Below are positions 1-6,023 of a stretch of 7,417 nt of DNA, in pieces. The position numbers were made by a program, and so were the translations under genes. Below the pieces are notes generated by a model. It did no database searches. It was not told the DNA's origin and saw nothing but the letters and a program-made list of their open reading frames with translations. Each line of letters begins with the position of its first letter. Position 1 is the first letter of the stretch. This stretch comes from Sutterellaceae bacterium (lineage in GTDB: Bacteria; Pseudomonadota; Gammaproteobacteria; Burkholderiales; Burkholderiaceae_F), in assembly GCA_030531135.1 (NCBI GenBank), contig JAUNOJ010000082.1, forward strand, positions 1 to 7,417. Direction: 5' to 3'.

Positions 1-466
1 CAAAGCGATCGGCCGCACGAGCCGCAGCCAAACGCTTGGCGGCAATAGCCGGATCAATATCGAAAAGCACGGTGCAATCGGGTTGCAATGTTCCCTGTAC
101 CAACGTTTCCAACAACTCGACCTTCTCGGGATCGTAGGCTTTGCCGCCCACCTGATAGGCGTAGGTGGCATCGGTAAATCTGTCGGACAACACCCAGGCG
201 CCGCGCGCAATCGCCGGTCGAATCACCTTGGCAATATGCTCGGCTCGCGAAGCAAAAAAGAGCAATGTTTCGGCCGTGACATCCATGTCGTCATGAAGAA
301 GCATTTCGCGAATCTTTTCGCCTAAGGGCGTGCCGCCGGGCTCGCGCGTGCGCACGACTTCGATGCCTTGGCTTTCAAGCCATGTTTGCAAGGCATTGAT
401 TTGCGTGGTTTTTCCCGCACCGTCAATGCCTTCAAACGTGATGAATTTTCCTAAAACTGTCGACAT
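1..466 (-). CDS. tmk: Thymidylate kinase (dTMP kinase), C-terminus cut off by window edge
   Basis: Cytosolic kinase that phosphorylates dTMP to dTDP with ATP, the last dedicated step of dTTP supply. The frame stays open from ATG at 466 to the left edge, giving 155 codons; the family is usually about 205-215 residues, so roughly 50 C-terminal residues lie outside. Visible motifs: P-loop GIDGAGKT (residues 13-20), TREPGGT (40-46, dTMP-binding region), FFASRAEH (70-77) and the DRF motif (D95-R96) followed by a YAYQ stretch. The P-loop has Gly rather than Arg after the Asp, as in the E. coli-type enzyme, which places the catalytic Arg in the LID; the LID lies at or beyond the edge. The start follows the mltG stop by two bases, with a weak GGGA seven bases upstream inside the end of mltG, so the two genes are almost certainly cotranscribed and possibly translationally coupled. 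In many proteobacteria holB follows tmk, but that would be outside this window. Confidence 0.96.
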   Translation of the reverse strand, partial: MSTVLGKFITFEGIDGAGKTTQINALQTWLESQGIEVVRTREPGGTPLGEKIREMLLHDDMDVTAETLLFFASRAEHIAKVIRPAIARGAWVLSDRFTDATYAYQVGGKAYDPEKVELLETLVQGTLQPDCTVLFDIDPAIAAKRLAAARAADRF

Positions 467-468
467 GT

Positions 469-1533
469 CTATTTCCCGATGTTGGCACGACGTGCCGGAG
501 CTTTTTGATACTTCTGAACGGCGCGGTTGTGTTCTTGCAAATGGTTGGAGAACTGGCTCGTGCCGTCGCCTCTGGCCACAAAATAAAGGTACTTGGTGTC
601 AGCCGGTTGCAACGCCGCTTCGATGCTGGCTTTAGAAGGCATCGAAATCGGAGACGGCGGCAAACCTTGGTTTAAGTACGTATTGTAAATGCCGGGCGTG
701 CGCAAATCTTTGCGCGTCAAATTGCCGTTAAAGTCTTTGCCGATCCCGTAAATGATCGTGGGGTCGGTTTGAAGCGGCATTTTCAGTTTCAAGCGGTTGT
801 GAAATACGGAACTCACCAGAGCACGATCCTCGGCTCTGGACGTTTCTTTTTCGATGATGCTTGCCAAAATCAGGGCCTCATAGGGATTATTGAGTTTCAA
901 TCCCGGTTTTCTGGCTTCCCAAGCTTCTCGCAAGATTCTTTGCTGTTCGCGATAAGCGGCACGGAAAACATCAATGTCGGTGAGCCCCGATCGAAAGCGA
1001 TAGGTTTCGGGCGCAAAGAGGCCTTCGCCGTGCGCTTCGGCAAGATTTAAGGCCTTTAAAAACTCATCGTCGGTCATGTCTTTGGTGACCGGCACGACAT
1101 CGGGCAATTGGGCAACGGCGCTTCGCACTTGCCAAAGCGTGGCGCCTTCGGCAATGCGCATCGTAAAGCTTTCCACCTGACCGCTTTGATATTTGTCGAC
1201 AATTTGCGCAAGCGACATGCCGTTTGTAAAACGATAACGTCCGGCATGAATCGAAGGTCTTTCGCCCTGCATGCGCAGTGCCGCCAACATCATATTCACG
1301 TCGACGGCAATGCCCTTTTCTTTGGTGAGCTCGGCAATCTGACGACCGTTGGCGCCCGCAGGCACCACCACGTCAATCGTATCGACATGCGGCGGAAACG
1401 GCACGGTACGATCGAAGTACCACCAGAAAGGCAGATACGCCAACATGGCCAAAATCACAACCACCACGGCAATCTTGGCCCAAATCGACGTCACGAGTTC
1501 GGGGATATTGAGGCTTTTGGGATCAAAGTTCAC
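469..1533 (-). CDS. mltG: Endolytic peptidoglycan transglycosylase MltG (YceG-like)
   Basis: Inner-membrane lytic transglycosylase that cuts nascent glycan strands and is thought to set glycan chain length. From GTG 1533 it has 354 residues (E. coli MltG: about 340). A short cytoplasmic N-terminus leads to one hydrophobic segment (about residues 18-40, [18 protein letters not shown] core), then a periplasmic domain. The YceG catalytic block is intact: ASIIEKET with the presumed catalytic Glu at about 228, then [16 protein letters not shown], and the C-terminal GLPPSPI and [11 protein letters not shown] motifs; the tail is basic. The start is uncertain. The frame is open back to a GTG at 1665, but that overlaps ygfZ and lies upstream of the predicted promoter. 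GTG 1587 falls in the leader hairpin. GTG 1494 (341 residues) is a real alternative, and ATG 1446 would cut into the membrane segment. None has a clear Shine-Dalgarno sequence. The gene is first in an operon with tmk and diverges from ygfZ. Confidence 0.95.
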   Translation of the reverse strand: MNFDPKSLNIPELVTSIWAKIAVVVVILAMLAYLPFWWYFDRTVPFPPHVDTIDVVVPAGANGRQIAELTKEKGIAVDVNMMLAALRMQGERPSIHAGRYRFTNGMSLAQIVDKYQSGQVESFTMRIAEGATLWQVRSAVAQLPDVVPVTKDMTDDEFLKALNLAEAHGEGLFAPETYRFRSGLTDIDVFRAAYREQQRILREAWEARKPGLKLNNPYEALILASIIEKETSRAEDRALVSSVFHNRLKLKMPLQTDPTIIYGIGKDFNGNLTRKDLRTPGIYNTYLNQGLPPSPISMPSKASIEAALQPADTKYLYFVARGDGTSQFSNHLQEHNRAVQKYQKAPARRANIGK

Positions 1534-1566
1534 GTTAAAAAACGAAAAGCGAAAACGAAAGTTAAC

Positions 1567-1592
1567 AACAAAAATCCGAGCAACCACTCGGA
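1567..1592 (-). terminator. Small terminator-like hairpin in the predicted mltG leader (possible attenuator)
   Basis: Read on the minus strand, TCCGAG (1592-1587), loop TGGTTG and CTCGGA (1580-1575) form a six-base-pair stem, directly followed by TTTTTGTT. This is the form of a weak intrinsic terminator. It sits between the predicted mltG promoter and every plausible mltG start, so if functional it would attenuate mltG-tmk. Alternatively it is a 5' stem-loop that protects the mRNA, or chance in AT-rich DNA. Read on the plus strand there is no T-run after the stem. Confidence 0.35.
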
Positions 1593-1599
1593 AATACGC

Positions 1600-1605
1600 G
1601 ATAAT
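1600..1605 (+). promoter_or_regulatory. Candidate -10 element for ygfZ, overlapping the mltG -10
   Basis: GATAAT matches the -10 consensus at five of six positions and would start transcription near 1612, about 23 bases before the ygfZ ATG. No convincing -35 hexamer lies 16-18 bases upstream (the bases at 1577-1582 are CGAGCA). It overlaps the predicted mltG -10 on the opposite strand almost completely, so the site could work as a symmetric divergent promoter. Weak evidence. Confidence 0.25.
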
Positions 1606-1629
1606 AGCGGGACTTCTTTTTGGACTCAA
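1601..1629 (-). promoter_or_regulatory. Predicted sigma70-like promoter for mltG-tmk
   Basis: On the minus strand a TTGAGT -35-like hexamer (1629-1624) is followed after exactly 17 bases by TATTAT (1606-1601), which matches five of six positions of the -10 consensus. Transcription would start near 1594, leaving a leader of about 60 bases to GTG 1533. It is correctly placed for the mltG-tmk operon. The -35 hexamer lies within the ygfZ leader, just before the ygfZ ATG. The call rests on sequence matching alone. Confidence 0.5.
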
Positions 1630-1634
1630 GAAAA

Positions 1635-2522
1635 ATGACTCAGACGAATTGTACGGCACCCGCACGCATTCGACTTTCCGAATTTTCGCTTATTTGTGTG
1701 ACCGGCGCCGATCGCATCGCTTTTTTGCAAGGGCAACTTACCAACGACATCACCAAACTTGTCGACGGCACCTTGATGACAGCAGGCTACTGCTCGCCCA
1801 AAGGGCGCTTGTTGGCCACACCCCGTCTTTTTTGCGTGGGCGAATCCGTCTATTTGATCGTGCCCGCTAACCAGGCAGAAACTTTGATCAAGCGCCTCAA
1901 AATGTTTGTGATGCGAAGCAAAGTCACGCTGAGCCTCGTGGAAGACAAAGCACTTTACGCAACGTTTGACGGCAACGCCAAAAGCGCTTTGGGCCTCATC
2001 TTTGAACTTGCTAACGGTACCGAGTCGGTGCTCGAGACCTTGAATTTGCCCAAGGCCCGTTATCTCACAGTCGATACACCCGACTTGGATGCCGAGACCG
2101 ACACCTCTGTTTTTGACGCTTGCGAAATTGCTGCCGGCCGCGTTTGGGTCAGTGCCGCAACAATGGATCAGTTCGTGCCGCAAGCCGTCAATTTGGAATG
2201 TATCGGCGGCGTCAGCTTTTCCAAGGGCTGCTACACGGGTCAGGAAATCGTCAGCCGCGTGGAGCATATCGGCAAAACCAATCGTCGCGTGGCGCTGTGT
2301 ATGCTCGAAGGTGCGCTAACGCCTGCCCCCATGACCGACGTGGTCGACTTGGACGGCAATCCCGTGGGCGTTGTGGTGCAAAGCGCGACGGTTAACGGCA
2401 AAACCCTCGCTTTGGTGCAATTGTCTGTAGCCGACATTGAAAACCCGGACTTTAAAGCGCGCATCCACGATGTCGAAATTAAGCTTTACAATCTGCCGTA
2501 CCCGTATCAACGCGCTCTCTAA
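1635..2522 (+). CDS. ygfZ: Folate-binding protein YgfZ (GcvT-related), Fe-S cluster maintenance
   Basis: Cytosolic tetrahydrofolate-binding protein of the GcvT-like family that helps keep a subset of iron-sulfur enzymes active, for example the MiaB-type tRNA methylthiotransferase. The 295-residue protein (E. coli: 326) has the N-terminal block ICVTGADRIAFLQGQLTND (residues 20-38), a YCSPKGRLLA segment, and the signature KGCYTGQE at 197-204 with the conserved Cys at 199, the residue known to matter in E. coli YgfZ. The family signature and full length make the assignment firm. ATG 1635 is preferred; an in-frame TTG at 1620 would add five residues but would place the start almost on the predicted transcription start. 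The only Shine-Dalgarno-like bases are GGA at 1622-1624, ten bases from the ATG, so initiation looks weak. It diverges from mltG and is followed 37 bases later by map, with no terminator between, so the two are probably cotranscribed. Confidence 0.95.
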   Translation: MTQTNCTAPARIRLSEFSLICVTGADRIAFLQGQLTNDITKLVDGTLMTAGYCSPKGRLLATPRLFCVGESVYLIVPANQAETLIKRLKMFVMRSKVTLSLVEDKALYATFDGNAKSALGLIFELANGTESVLETLNLPKARYLTVDTPDLDAETDTSVFDACEIAAGRVWVSAATMDQFVPQAVNLECIGGVSFSKGCYTGQEIVSRVEHIGKTNRRVALCMLEGALTPAPMTDVVDLDGNPVGVVVQSATVNGKTLALVQLSVADIENPDFKARIHDVEIKLYNLPYPYQRAL

Positions 2523-2536
2523 TGCGATAGAGGCGC
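2512..2536 (+). repeat. Imperfect inverted repeat over the ygfZ stop codon
   Basis: GCGC, a bulged T, then CTCTA (2512-2521) pairs with TAGAGGCGC (2528-2536) around the six-base loop ATGCGA. This gives a nine-base-pair stem with one bulge. The ygfZ TAA lies at the top of the left arm and the loop. No T-run follows on either strand, so it is not a normal intrinsic terminator. It could be an intercistronic processing or stability element between ygfZ and map, or chance. Confidence 0.4.
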
Positions 2537-2559
2537 TACGCAAAAAGTTTCGAAAAATT

Positions 2560-3393
2560 ATGACTCACAACATTACGATTCACACGCCCGAAGAAATTGA
2601 AGCGATGCGTCGCATCGGGCGCCAAGCCAGCGAACTGCTCGACTTCATTACGCCCTACGTCAAAGCGGGCGTCACCACAAAGTATTTGGACGACTTGATG
2701 GACGAATACACGATCAAGCATTTGGGTGCCGTTTCCGCCTGTAAGGGCTATCAGCCCGAAGGCATGACACCCTATCCGTGCTCAACATGCATTTCGGTCA
2801 ATCACGTCATCTGCCACGGCATTCCGAGCGAAAAGAAGGTTTTGAAAAAGGGCGATATCGTCAACATCGATATCACCATCACCAAAGACGGCTTTTTCGG
2901 CGACAACTCCCGTATGTTTATCGTGGGTAAGCCCACCATTGCAGGTAAGCGCATCGTAGACGCCGCCTTCGGCTGCATGTGGGCCGGTATCGAAGCCGTC
3001 AAACCCGGCAACTGCTTTAACGACATCGGCATTGCCTGCCAGAACTTCTGCGCGCCCTTGGGCGTATCCATCGTGCACGAATACGGCGGCCACGGCATCG
3101 GTCGCGTTTTCCACGGCGAACCGCACGTCTGCCACGTGCCCATCAAGACGCCCACGGCAACGTTTGAACCCGGCATGATCTTTACGGTCGAGCCCATGGT
3201 CAATGCGGGCAAGCGCCATATCCTCGATTTGGCCGACGGCTGGACGGTCGTCACCAAAGACAAGAGCCTGTCGGCGCAGTGGGAACTCGAAGTCTTGGTG
3301 ACCGAAACCGGTTACGACATCCTCACCGTTTCCAAAGACTCGCCCGAACCGCCCGAATGGGTCAAGGGTTGGAAGAAGCCTTCCTTCGACTAA
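2560..3393 (+). CDS. map: Type I methionine aminopeptidase
   Basis: Cytosolic dinuclear-metal enzyme that removes the initiator Met from new proteins after deformylation. The 277-residue protein (E. coli: 264) has all five metal ligands: D104 and D115 (NIDITITKDGFFGD), H178 (GGHGIG), E211 (FTVEPMVNAG) and E242 (AQWE). It also has the active-site histidines H86 (ICHGIP) and H185 (FHGEP). The extra length is partly an insertion before the CISVNH strand (YQPEGMTPYP), which I recall as common in betaproteobacterial homologues. The residues after E242 are unusual, Leu-Glu where the family typically has His-Thr. ATG 2560 gives the normal family N-terminus (IHTPEEIEAMRRIGR); in-frame starts back to 2437 would overlap ygfZ and add unrelated sequence. 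No Shine-Dalgarno sequence is visible before the start. It probably shares a transcript with ygfZ and ends six bases before a strong terminator. Confidence 0.97.
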   Translation: MTHNITIHTPEEIEAMRRIGRQASELLDFITPYVKAGVTTKYLDDLMDEYTIKHLGAVSACKGYQPEGMTPYPCSTCISVNHVICHGIPSEKKVLKKGDIVNIDITITKDGFFGDNSRMFIVGKPTIAGKRIVDAAFGCMWAGIEAVKPGNCFNDIGIACQNFCAPLGVSIVHEYGGHGIGRVFHGEPHVCHVPIKTPTATFEPGMIFTVEPMVNAGKRHILDLADGWTVVTKDKSLSAQWELEVLVTETGYDILTVSKDSPEPPEWVKGWKKPSFD

Positions 3394-3399
3394 AATACC

Positions 3400-3435
3400 A
3401 AGCCGCAAGACACTAAAGCTTGCGGCTTTCTTTTT
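3400..3435 (+). terminator. Strong intrinsic terminator after map
   Basis: A perfect ten-base-pair stem, AAGCCGCAAG (3400-3409) with CTTGCGGCTT (3419-3428), closes a nine-base loop and runs into TTTCTTTTTG (3427-3436). It begins six bases after the map stop codon. On the minus strand the matching T-run is much poorer, so it acts mainly in the plus direction. It lies only about 20 bases before the glnD start, so glnD must use its own promoter overlapping this element or depend on read-through. Confidence 0.9.
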
Positions 3436-3455
3436 GTCTCATTACTTCAGACGCC

Positions 3456-6020
3456 ATGACCGAACAACGCCTGCTCGAATCCTTTCAAACCATCCGCCAA
3501 AAAATTGCCGACGACTTCTTGGCGCACGGCCGCGTTTCAAGTTACCTGAAACGCAATACGGCGACCATCGATCGGTTTGTTGTGGAAATGGCTGCGCGTG
3601 CCGGCATGCCCGCGGATCATGCGTTGGTGGCGGTGGGCGGCTACGGGCGAGGAGAAATGTTTCCCTACTCCGACATCGATCTTTTGGTGCTGTTGCCCGA
3701 CAACCACTGTGAAGAGAGCGACGCCAAGGTCGGGGCATTTGTCACCAATCTCTGGAGTCTGGGTCTGACGGTTGGCAGCGTCGTGCGTACCAAGGACGAA
3801 ATGCTTCGCGAAGCCAAAGCCGACATCACGGTGGCGACGGCTTTTTTGGAAGCCCGATTTTTAAGCGGCGACGAGGATTTGTTTCACGACACCTATAAAG
3901 CATTTTTTGAAATTCTCGACCCCAAGACGTTTTTTAGAAGCAAAATGCTCGAAATGCGTCAGCGCCATCAGAAGTTTGACGACACCCCCTATGCGCTGGA
4001 GCCCAACATCAAAGAAAGTCCGGGAGGCTTGCGCGACCTTCAAGTATTTTTGTGGTGTGCGCACTGCGCGGGGTTCGGACGCAATTGGAAGGAGTTGGCA
4101 ACAAGCGGGCTGATCACCGAAACCGAAGCCTATCACTTATCGGAATGCCAGCACTTTCTGCGCGATCTGCGCATTCGTTTGCATCTTCTCAGAAAGCGCC
4201 ATGAGGATCGCCTGATCTTTGACGTACAAACGGCTTTGGCCGAAAACGCAGGCTACAAAGCCATCGGCGCACTGCTTCCGAGCGAGTCGCTCATGAAGCG
4301 CTACTATCTCAACGCCAAAAACACGGCGCAGTTGCAGCAAATTCTGCTCTCGACCATTTCCGATCGTCTCTTTCAGGATCAATTCAAACCGGCGGTCACT
4401 CCCATTGACGACGTATTTATCGCCACGGGCGACGCTTTGGATATCGTGAGCGAAGAAGCTTTCCGAGCAGATCACCACAACATTCTCAAAGCCTTTTATC
4501 TGTTTGCCACTCACCGGGAATTGAAACGCTTGTCGACATTGTTGCTGCGCAGCCTCTGGCACTTGCGCGACAAAATCGATGCCGACTTCAGAAACGACGC
4601 GCAAAACAAAGCCCTCTTTATAAAGGCGCTGCAGTTGCGCTACGGACCGTATCACTTCTTAAAAAACCTCAACGTCTGGGGCATTTTGGGGCGCTTTTTG
4701 CCGGTGTGGCGCCGTATCGTCGGGCAAATGCAACACGACCTTTTCCATGCCTATACGGTCGATCAGCATACGCTCAGAGTGGTGAAGTTTATCCGCCGCT
4801 TTGCACATTCGTCCTACGCGCACGAATATCCCCTTTGCTCTCAGATCATCAACGATATCGACAAGCCCTGGCGCCTGACGGTTGCGGGACTCTTTCACGA
4901 CATTGCCAAAGGACGCGGGGGCAACCATTCCGAACTCGGCGCCAAAGAAGTGCACACGTTCGGCAAAAGCTTCGGACTCGATAAAGAAGACACCGCCTAT
5001 TTGGAATTTTTAGTGCGCGAACATCTCCTGATGAGTAACGTCGCCCAAAAGCAGGATATTACAAGTCCCGAAGTGGTGGAGCGCTTTGCCAAGACCGTGG
5101 GCACCAAAGAGCGTTTGGACGGGCTGTTTCTTTTGACAGTGGCCGACATCCGCGCGACGAGCCCAAAGGTTTGGAACGGTTGGAAAGCAAGACTTTTGAC
5201 CGAACTTTATCAAAGCACGTTAAGAACTCTCCAAGGCGAAGGTGCGGCGCAAACACGCGCGAGCATTTTGGAAGAGCACCGCTCGCAAGCCTGCCGATTG
5301 ATTGCCGAAATGGGTGTGGACGACGCCAAACGCGATGCGTTTTTCAAGGAACTCAACATCGTTTACTTCCTGCGCCACTCACCCGAAGACATCGCTTGGC
5401 ACACCAAGGAGTTGGCGGACGTCTTACGCACCGAAAAACCCGTGGTGCGCTCGCGCATTCTCACCAAGGGCGCCGGCGTCGAAGTTTTGGTCTATACCCA
5501 TGACCAAAAAGACCTGTTTGCCCGTGTGGTGGCGTTTTTCGAGCGTGTGGGGTTATCGGTCCTAGACGCTCGCATTCACACGACTGCGCACGGTTGGGCA
5601 CTCGATACGTTCTTGGTACAGGACAAACGCGCCAGAACGGACGATCCGGACTTTAAACAAAAATTGACGGATAAGCTCACGAAAGTGATCGAAGAAGCCA
5701 AACCCTTGCCCGAACCCAAACAAGGCAAACTCTCGAGACGCTCGAGAAGTTTCCCCACACCGACGTTGATCGAAATCGAACGCGACGAAAGCCAAAAGAG
5801 CTGGGTGCTGCAAGTCACTTGCAGCGACCGTTTGGGGCTACTTTTTGCTATTGCCGTGGTGCTTGCCAAACACGACATCAATCTGGCAACGGCCAAGATT
5901 TCCACGTTGGACGAACGCGCAGAAGATGTCTTTTTGATCGATGGTGCCGTACTGCAGGATCAAACCCAGCTGGTTGCGATCGAAGGCGAATTGATCGACG
6001 CCATCAACTTTGCCAAATAG
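3456..6020 (+). CDS. glnD: Bifunctional PII uridylyltransferase / uridylyl-removing enzyme
   Basis: Cytosolic nitrogen sensor that adds UMP to PII proteins (GlnB/GlnK) when glutamine is low and removes it when glutamine is high, controlling glutamine synthetase and NtrBC. The 854-residue protein (E. coli: 890) shows the full domain order. The nucleotidyltransferase motif GGYGRGEMFPYSDIDL spans residues 61-76, with the metal-binding pair D73/D75. A GlnD-specific helical region includes NIKESPGGLRDLQ. The HD phosphohydrolase domain has DQHTL (H438) and the His-Asp pair 481-482 (FHDIAKG). Two C-terminal ACT domains begin near residues 675 and 783 for glutamine sensing. Both catalytic centres look intact. 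ATG 3456 is chosen; the in-frame TTG at 3420 lies inside the map terminator stem. No Shine-Dalgarno sequence and no convincing promoter is visible in the 20 bases between terminator and ATG. It converges with gltA, three bases separating the stop codons. Confidence 0.97.
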   Translation: MTEQRLLESFQTIRQKIADDFLAHGRVSSYLKRNTATIDRFVVEMAARAGMPADHALVAVGGYGRGEMFPYSDIDLLVLLPDNHCEESDAKVGAFVTNLWSLGLTVGSVVRTKDEMLREAKADITVATAFLEARFLSGDEDLFHDTYKAFFEILDPKTFFRSKMLEMRQRHQKFDDTPYALEPNIKESPGGLRDLQVFLWCAHCAGFGRNWKELATSGLITETEAYHLSECQHFLRDLRIRLHLLRKRHEDRLIFDVQTALAENAGYKAIGALLPSESLMKRYYLNAKNTAQLQQILLSTISDRLFQDQFKPAVTPIDDVFIATGDALDIVSEEAFRADHHNILKAFYLFATHRELKRLSTLLLRSLWHLRDKIDADFRNDAQNKALFIKALQLRYGPYHFLKNLNVWGILGRFLPVWRRIVGQMQHDLFHAYTVDQHTLRVVKFIRRFAHSSYAHEYPLCSQIINDIDKPWRLTVAGLFHDIAKGRGGNHSELGAKEVHTFGKSFGLDKEDTAYLEFLVREHLLMSNVAQKQDITSPEVVERFAKTVGTKERLDGLFLLTVADIRATSPKVWNGWKARLLTELYQSTLRTLQGEGAAQTRASILEEHRSQACRLIAEMGVDDAKRDAFFKELNIVYFLRHSPEDIAWHTKELADVLRTEKPVVRSRILTKGAGVEVLVYTHDQKDLFARVVAFFERVGLSVLDARIHTTAHGWALDTFLVQDKRARTDDPDFKQKLTDKLTKVIEEAKPLPEPKQGKLSRRSRSFPTPTLIEIERDESQKSWVLQVTCSDRLGLLFAIAVVLAKHDINLATAKISTLDERAEDVFLIDGAVLQDQTQLVAIEGELIDAINFAK
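5727..5752 (+). repeat. Inverted repeat inside glnD, in the linker between ACT domains
   Basis: AAACT-CTCGAG (5727-5737) and CTCGAG-A-AGTTT (5741-5752) are complementary apart from one bulged A, with a three-base ACG spacer: an 11-base-pair near-perfect stem. It encodes the Ser/Arg-rich linker (KLSRRSRSF) between the two ACT domains. No T-run follows. The repeated CTCGAG may simply reflect codon choice for Ser-Arg pairs. Confidence 0.45.
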
Positions 6021-6023
6021 ACC

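Noticed and set aside
1534..1665. N-terminal extension of mltG back to GTG 1665
   Set aside because: The extension would overlap the ygfZ start, cross the predicted promoter and leader hairpin, and encode a low-complexity Phe/Arg/Val stretch with no family match.
1626..2267. 213-codon open frame on the minus strand opposite ygfZ
   Set aside because: It is fully antisense to a confidently assigned gene, resembles no family, has no ribosome binding site, and overlaps the mltG promoter. It is a shadow frame.
2437..2559. N-terminal extension of map back to ATG 2437
   Set aside because: It would overlap the ygfZ 3' end by 86 bases and add a basic sequence absent from the family; ATG 2560 gives the expected N-terminus.
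2782..3408. 208-codon open frame on the minus strand opposite map
   Set aside because: Antisense to an intact map gene. The protein is biased and unlike any family, and the frame starts in the map terminator.
3420..3455. TTG start for glnD at 3420
   Set aside because: The codon is in the right arm of the map terminator stem and the added residues are the translated terminator tail.
4137..4655. 172-codon open frame on the minus strand opposite glnD
   Set aside because: Lies entirely within intact glnD with no start signals; chance frame in codon-biased DNA.
5991..6007. Possible terminator at the end of glnD (TTGAT, loop, ATCAA)
   Set aside because: Only five AT-rich base pairs with a seven-base loop inside the coding sequence and no T-run after it on either strand.
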